The notes under the pieces were generated by a model. That model made no database searches. It worked only from the letters and a program-made list of their open reading frames with translations, and was not told the DNA's origin. A stretch of 10,929 bases of DNA from an uncultured Oscillibacter sp. (GTDB lineage Bacteria > Bacillota > Clostridia > Oscillospirales > Oscillospiraceae): positions 1-10,929 of the forward strand of contig CABUDN010000086.1 of assembly GCA_902490355.1 (NCBI GenBank), given 5' to 3'. A program made the position numbers and the translations under genes. Positions 7,358-10,929 of this stretch are shown in pieces. How positions within the stretch are numbered: the stretch's first letter is position 1; each line of letters begins with the position of its first letter.

Positions 7358-7371
7358 TGCGTATATATTCA
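7358..7371. promoter_or_regulatory. Second ARG-like site
   Basis: TGCGTATATATTCA matches the ARG-box core at 12 of 14 positions, with a perfect right half ATTCA. It lies about 145 bp upstream of the main box and just past the fumC terminator. It could take part in looping or cooperative repression of the arg operon. Confidence 0.4.
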
Positions 7372-7381
7372 TCAATTATGC

Positions 7382-7426
7382 ATCAATACACAAACAAGCG
7401 GCGGCTGCCGAAAAGCAGCCGCCGCT
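7382..7426 (-). terminator. Intrinsic terminator of fumC
   Basis: A perfect 12-bp GC-rich stem (7397-7408 and 7415-7426) with a 6-nt loop follows the fumC stop by 14 bp. On the minus strand it is followed by the T-rich run TTGTTTGTGT. It should end the fumC message before the arg promoter, making the two separate transcription units. Confidence 0.88.
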
Positions 7427-7440
7427 CAGTGCACGGAGTT

Positions 7441-8799
<1,359 letters not shown>

Positions 8800-8834
8800 G
8801 ACTCGTTCCCCCATTGTTCGTTGAGATGTTCCCC

Positions 8835-8863
8835 ATTATACCGTCAAGTCCGTCTCCGCGCAA
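8835..8863 (-). promoter_or_regulatory. Promoter of fumC
   Basis: On the minus strand a perfect TATAAT (8835-8840) is spaced 17 bp from a poor -35 TTGCGC (8858-8863). Transcription would start near 8828, about 29 nt before the fumC ATG. The weak -35 hints at an activator or modest expression. Confidence 0.7.
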
Positions 8864-8874
8864 GGGGCGGCAAA

Positions 8875-8903
8875 TTGACAGCTCCGGGGAAATTCGGTAC
8901 AAT
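8875..8903 (+). promoter_or_regulatory. Promoter of the small membrane zinc-ribbon gene
   Basis: A consensus -35 TTGACA (8875-8880), a 17-bp spacer and a -10 TACAAT (8898-8903, 5 of 6) make this the strongest-looking promoter in the window. Its start would be near 8910, about 40 nt before the ATG. Its -35 is only 11 bp from the -35 of the divergent fumC promoter, so polymerases may compete. A small GTGTT/AACAC inverted repeat (8905-8919) lies at the start site. Confidence 0.8.
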
Positions 8904-8949
8904 AGTGTTAAAAAAACACCATCCGCGCCGTGCCGAAGGAGGGCCTGTC

Positions 8950-9177
8950 ATGAAACTGAAAACCGCCAAAACCGTCCTGATGATCCTGGGTGTGCTGCTG
9001 GCAGCGTCTTTGCTGGGAGGAATCCTCACCAAGAAGGAATTGTTCTACTGGCTGGACGCACTGATCGCCCTATGCACCATTGTATTCCATGTGGTCTTCT
9101 GGCGCTGCCCCCGGTGCCGCAAGTGGATGGGAGGCCGGGAGGACCAGTGTCCCTTCTGCGGCACCAAGCTCAAGTGA
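8950..9177 (+). CDS. Small two-helix membrane protein with C-terminal zinc ribbon
   Basis: I do not recognise a named family. The 75-residue product has a short basic N-terminus, two hydrophobic segments (about residues 8-26 and 31-51) joined by a charged LTKKE turn, and a C-terminal CPRC-x10-CPFC pair (Cys53, Cys56, Cys67, Cys70) ending in GTKLK, typical of a zinc-ribbon knuckle. By the positive-inside rule both termini are probably cytoplasmic, with the ribbon just under the membrane. Such ribbons bind zinc and often mediate protein contacts; a function here is unknown. The ATG at 8950 has AAGGAGG (8936-8942) 7 nt upstream and a near-consensus promoter, so it is a real gene. The reading frame stays open far upstream through the antisense of fumC, and a longer gene model would be wrong. 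It is divergent from fumC and convergent with the malY-type gene. Confidence 0.85.
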   Translation: MKLKTAKTVLMILGVLLAASLLGGILTKKELFYWLDALIALCTIVFHVVFWRCPRCRKWMGGREDQCPFCGTKLK

Positions 9178-9203
9178 GCATTTACCCCCCACCCTGCAGC
9201 CAA

Positions 9204-9237
9204 CAAACGCCCCTGCCGGTCCCGGCAGGGGCGTTTG
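9204..9237. terminator. Bidirectional terminator between convergent genes
   Basis: A perfect 15-bp stem (9204-9218 and 9223-9237) with a 4-nt loop ends in AAA/TTT base pairs, giving a short T-run on both strands. It lies 26 bp after the small gene's stop on the plus strand and about 50 bp after the malY-type stop on the minus strand, so it probably serves both. The T-tracts are short, so efficiency may differ. Confidence 0.78.
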
Positions 9238-9286
9238 CTATGTTCCCATATAAAGGGTTGCGGCGAAAGGGCGCGCCCGGCATCGC

Positions 9287-10456
9287 TTACAGAGCGTTGA
9301 CCGCGGCTTCCAGCTGCTCCATGGCTTTTTGCAGTACGCTTCTGGGGCAGGCGGCGTTGAGGCGCATGAAGCCGCTCAGGCTCCGGCCGAAGGAGACGCC
9401 GTCGTTGAGGCCCAGGCCCGCCTTCTGGATCATGAAATCGTGGAGGGCCTGGTTGTCCAGTCCCAGATCCCGGCAGTCCAGCCACATGAGATAGGTGGCG
9501 TCGGGGGCGTAGGTGCGGATCTTGGGAATCCGGGTGCGGCAGAAATCCACCACGAAGTCGAAGTTGGCGGAGAGATACGGCAGCAGCTGCTCCAGCCACT
9601 CCTCGCCCTGGGTGAAGGCGGCCTCCATGGCCGTCAGGGAGAAGGCGTTGTTGCGGTGAATGTCCATGCAGTGCCAGTAGTGGTCGAAAACCTTCTTGGT
9701 GTGCCGGTCCGGGAAGACCACGGTGCTGGCCTGCAGGCCCGCCAGGTTGAAGGTCTTGGTGCCGGAGATGCCGGTGACCACGTACCGGGCAATCTCCGGA
9801 GAGAGGGTGGCCACAGGGGTATGCTTCTTGCCGTGGAAGATCAGGTCGGAGTGGATCTCATCGGAGAAGAGCACCACATGGTGCTTCATGCACAGTTCCG
9901 CCATGCGCCGCAGCTCCTCCGGCGTCCAGACGATGCCCAGGGGGTTGTGGGGATTACACAGCAGGAACAGATCGGCGCTCTGCAGCTTTTCCTCAAAGTC
10001 CTCCCAGTCCACGCGCCACACGCCGTTCTCCTCAATAAAGCGGTTTTCCAGCACGTTGCGGTTCCAGGCCTCGGCCATGTCGTAGAACTCGGAGTATACC
10101 GGCGTCTGGATCAGCACATTGCCGCCCTCAGGGGTGAAGAGCTTGACCATGGCGGAAATGCTCTGCACCACGCCCAGGCTGAAGCTCATGAGGGACGGGT
10201 CGATCTCCCAGCCGTTGCGGCGCTTCTGCCAGTCCCGGATGGCGGCAAAGTAGCTCTCCGGCCGGGCGGTATAGCCCCAAATGCCCTCCTGGGCCCGGGC
10301 GGTCAGGGCGTCGATGATGGGCTGGGCGGTGCGGAAGTCCATATCCGCGATCCACAGGGGGATGACGTCGTCCGTGCCGAATTTCTTCTTCCGCTCGTCG
10401 TACTTGGCGGCGTGGTTGCCGGAACGGTCCACGATCTCATCAAAATTATAGCGCAT
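9287..10456 (-). CDS. MalY/PatB-type PLP-dependent C-S lyase (probable cystathionine beta-lyase)
   Basis: This fold-type I aminotransferase-like protein of 389 residues belongs to the MalY/PatB family. Members cleave the C-S bond of cystathionine or cysteine derivatives to give a thiol, pyruvate and ammonia. Seen are the N-terminal DRSGNHAAKYD and IPLWIADMDF (32-41), which typify the family, IWGYTARPESY (59-69), NPHNPLG (168-174), SDEIHSDL (198-205), Schiff-base Lys234 in SGTKTFNLAG, and the substrate-carboxylate Arg365 in GFMRLNAACPR. The glycine-rich stretch before it reads FGRSLSGF rather than the usual FG-x-x-G-x-GF. The ATG at 10456 has AAAGGAG 7 nt upstream; frames extending further run into repeat DNA and are not real. 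The physiological substrate, and any regulatory role like that of E. coli MalY, cannot be told from sequence. It has no evident link to the arginine genes. Confidence 0.9.
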   Translation of the reverse strand: MRYNFDEIVDRSGNHAAKYDERKKKFGTDDVIPLWIADMDFRTAQPIIDALTARAQEGIWGYTARPESYFAAIRDWQKRRNGWEIDPSLMSFSLGVVQSISAMVKLFTPEGGNVLIQTPVYSEFYDMAEAWNRNVLENRFIEENGVWRVDWEDFEEKLQSADLFLLCNPHNPLGIVWTPEELRRMAELCMKHHVVLFSDEIHSDLIFHGKKHTPVATLSPEIARYVVTGISGTKTFNLAGLQASTVVFPDRHTKKVFDHYWHCMDIHRNNAFSLTAMEAAFTQGEEWLEQLLPYLSANFDFVVDFCRTRIPKIRTYAPDATYLMWLDCRDLGLDNQALHDFMIQKAGLGLNDGVSFGRSLSGFMRLNAACPRSVLQKAMEQLEAAVNAL

Positions 10457-10546
10457 AGGCTGGCTCCTTTCCATTGCTGTCATACTGCTGCAGCGGCGTA
10501 CATTCGAACCGCCGCGGAGGAAGTTTTGCTGTCTCGTGATACCGTT

Positions 10547-10575
10547 ATGATAGCAAATCTCCCGCCCTTGGGCAA
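10547..10575 (-). promoter_or_regulatory. Promoter of the malY-type gene
   Basis: On the minus strand TATCAT (10547-10552) with an extended -10 TGC just before it is spaced 17 bp from TTGCCC (10570-10575). Transcription would start near 10540, giving a leader of about 84 nt. The leader can form a 6-bp GCGGCG/CGCCGC hairpin with an 11-nt loop. I see no T-box or other known riboswitch hallmark. Confidence 0.6.
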
Positions 10576-10603
10576 GACAATCGGGACAAAAAACCACTGC
10601 ACA

Positions 10604-10666
10604 GGTAAACCCTTGGCGCAGGCGGAATTCACTTCCGCCGAGCATTGCAGTCTCCGGAGGGTGAAG
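10604..10666. repeat. 63-bp direct repeat, copy A
   Basis: These 63 bp recur at 10867-10929 with one mismatch (G at 10657, A at 10920). The unit contains a perfect 7-bp hairpin GGCGGAA/TTCCGCC (10621-10627 and 10633-10639) with loop TTCAC. Copy A begins 28 bp upstream of the malY-type -35 element. The sequence just left of it does not match copy B, so 10604 is probably one edge of the unit. It is followed directly by another hairpin, GCCGCC/GGCGGC (10666-10671 and 10676-10681). Confidence 0.9.
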
Positions 10667-10681
10667 CCGCCCTTTGGCGGC
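10666..10681. repeat. GC-rich hairpin after repeat copy A
   Basis: GCCGCC-CTTT-GGCGGC is a perfect 6-bp stem with a 4-nt loop, directly joined to the end of repeat copy A. The window ends too early to see whether copy B is followed by the same hairpin. Confidence 0.6.
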
Positions 10682-10730
10682 GGAACCCAAACCAGTATAG
10701 ACGCCGCAGCTTCCAGGGTTGCACCCAAAA

Positions 10731-10766
10731 CCAAATCACAACCCAGCGTAAGCGGTTGTGATTTGG
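10731..10766. repeat. 13-bp-arm inverted repeat before a strong ribosome site
   Basis: CCAAATCACAACC (10731-10743) and GGTTGTGATTTGG (10754-10766) are perfect inverted arms around a 10-nt loop. On the plus strand the right arm is followed at once by AAAGGAGG and, 9 nt later, an ATG. On the minus strand the hairpin is followed by TTTTGGGT, so it might be a weak terminator for a gene to the right. An operator or translation-controlling hairpin is the other reading. Confidence 0.7.
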
Positions 10767-10783
10767 AAAGGAGGAGCAGCAAC

Positions 10784-10927
10784 ATGAGCGGTGACCCTAT
10801 ACCTATTTGCAGAAGTCGGCCCTTCTGGGCCGCGGCGCAAATGCGCCGTACAAGCGGTTTACCTCCGGTAAACCCTTGGCGCAGGCGGAATTCACTTCCG
10901 CCGAGCATTGCAGTCTCCGAAGGGTGA
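10784..10927 (+). CDS. Doubtful 47-residue frame ending inside the repeat
   Basis: An ATG follows a strong AAAGGAGG (10767-10774) with 9-nt spacing and opens a 47-codon frame ending in TGA at 10925-10927. The product is rich in Arg, Pro and Ser, has no signal peptide or membrane segment, and matches no family I know. Residues 29-47 (VNPWRRRNSLPPSIAVSEG) are encoded by repeat copy B; copy A encodes the same peptide but for one residue (Gly for Glu) and also ends in TGA. The ribosome site argues for translation; the repeat content, hairpins within the frame and lack of a visible promoter argue that it is a spurious frame in repeat DNA. Confidence 0.25.
   Translation: MSGDPIPICRSRPFWAAAQMRRTSGLPPVNPWRRRNSLPPSIAVSEG
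10833..10874. repeat. Two adjacent short hairpins left of repeat copy B
   Basis: CGGCGC-AAAT-GCGCCG (10833-10848) is a 6-bp stem. GGTTTACC-TCC-GGTAAACC (10856-10863 and 10867-10874) is a perfect 8-bp stem whose right arm is the first 8 bases of repeat copy B. Copy A lacks the matching left arm. A further 6-bp stem CAGAAG/CTTCTG lies at 10810-10827. The whole 10604-10929 stretch is thus a chain of small stem-loops. Confidence 0.6.
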
Positions 10928-10929
10928 AG
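10867..10929. repeat. 63-bp direct repeat, copy B (runs to the window edge)
   Basis: This copy is identical to copy A except for A at 10920 in place of G, with the same internal 7-bp hairpin (10884-10890 and 10896-10902). The match reaches the last base of the window, so the true repeat may be longer. The offset between copies is 263 bp. Confidence 0.9.

Noticed and set aside
7379..7392. Fourth ARG-like site TGCATCAATACACA
   Set aside because: Only 10 of 14 matches with a C in the AT-only centre, overlapping the fumC terminator tail; too weak to call.
7301..7440. Plus-strand gene starting at a GTG after AAAGGAGG near 7309
   Set aside because: Spacing to the GTG is long, there is no clear promoter, and the frame soon enters the fumC terminator and antisense sequence.
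10501..10510. tRNA T-loop-like GGTTCGAATG on the minus strand
   Set aside because: No acceptor stem, anticodon arm or D-arm can be built around it; it lies in the malY-type leader.
10480..10908. 142-codon minus-strand frame spanning both repeats
   Set aside because: It starts inside repeat copy B, has no ribosome site I can see, and runs across the malY-type promoter and leader. Probably a chance frame in repeat DNA.
9329..10927. 532-codon plus-strand frame opposite the malY-type gene
   Set aside because: Antisense shadow of a recognised enzyme that then runs into repeat DNA. No family similarity seen.
10604..10929. CRISPR array
   Set aside because: Only two copies, 63 bp long and 263 bp apart, with hairpins rather than a unique spacer of 30-40 bp between them, and no cas genes.

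Overview
The window looks like chromosomal DNA of a GC-rich (roughly 60%) Gram-positive Clostridia, most likely an Oscillospiraceae-type gut anaerobe such as a relative of Flavonifractor, Intestinimonas or Oscillibacter. The reasons are strong AGGAGG-type ribosome sites, sigma-A-like promoters, an ArgJ-based arginine pathway and the protein flavour. The genus is inference.

Layout. Positions 113-7155, all on the minus strand, hold one arginine biosynthesis operon in the transcription order argG-argH-argC-argJ-argB-argD. It starts from a clear promoter near 7192-7221 whose -35/spacer region is overlapped by an ARG-box palindrome, with weaker ARG-like sites further upstream. A 12-bp-stem terminator (7397-7426) separates the operon from the upstream class II fumarase gene fumC (7441-8799, minus). 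A divergent promoter pair at 8835-8903 drives fumC leftward and, rightward, a 75-residue protein with two membrane helices and a C-terminal zinc ribbon (8950-9177). A bidirectional hairpin terminator (9204-9237) lies between this gene and a convergent MalY/PatB-type C-S lyase gene (9287-10456, minus), which has its own promoter at 10547-10575.

How the genes work together. ArgJ, ArgB, ArgC and ArgD make N-acetylornithine from glutamate, with ArgJ recycling the acetyl group to give ornithine. ArgG and ArgH convert citrulline plus aspartate into arginine plus fumarate. The ornithine-to-citrulline step (argF) and carbamoyl-phosphate synthase (carAB) are not in the window. FumC, next door, could turn the fumarate from ArgH into malate.

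The right end (10457-10929) has no confident gene. It holds two 63-bp direct repeats (62/63 identical, 263 bp apart), several short hairpins, a 13-bp-arm inverted repeat directly before a strong Shine-Dalgarno sequence, and a doubtful 47-codon frame whose last 19 codons lie in the second repeat. This is the least explained part of the window. The rest is an ordinary biosynthetic locus with a few unusual residues at conserved positions.
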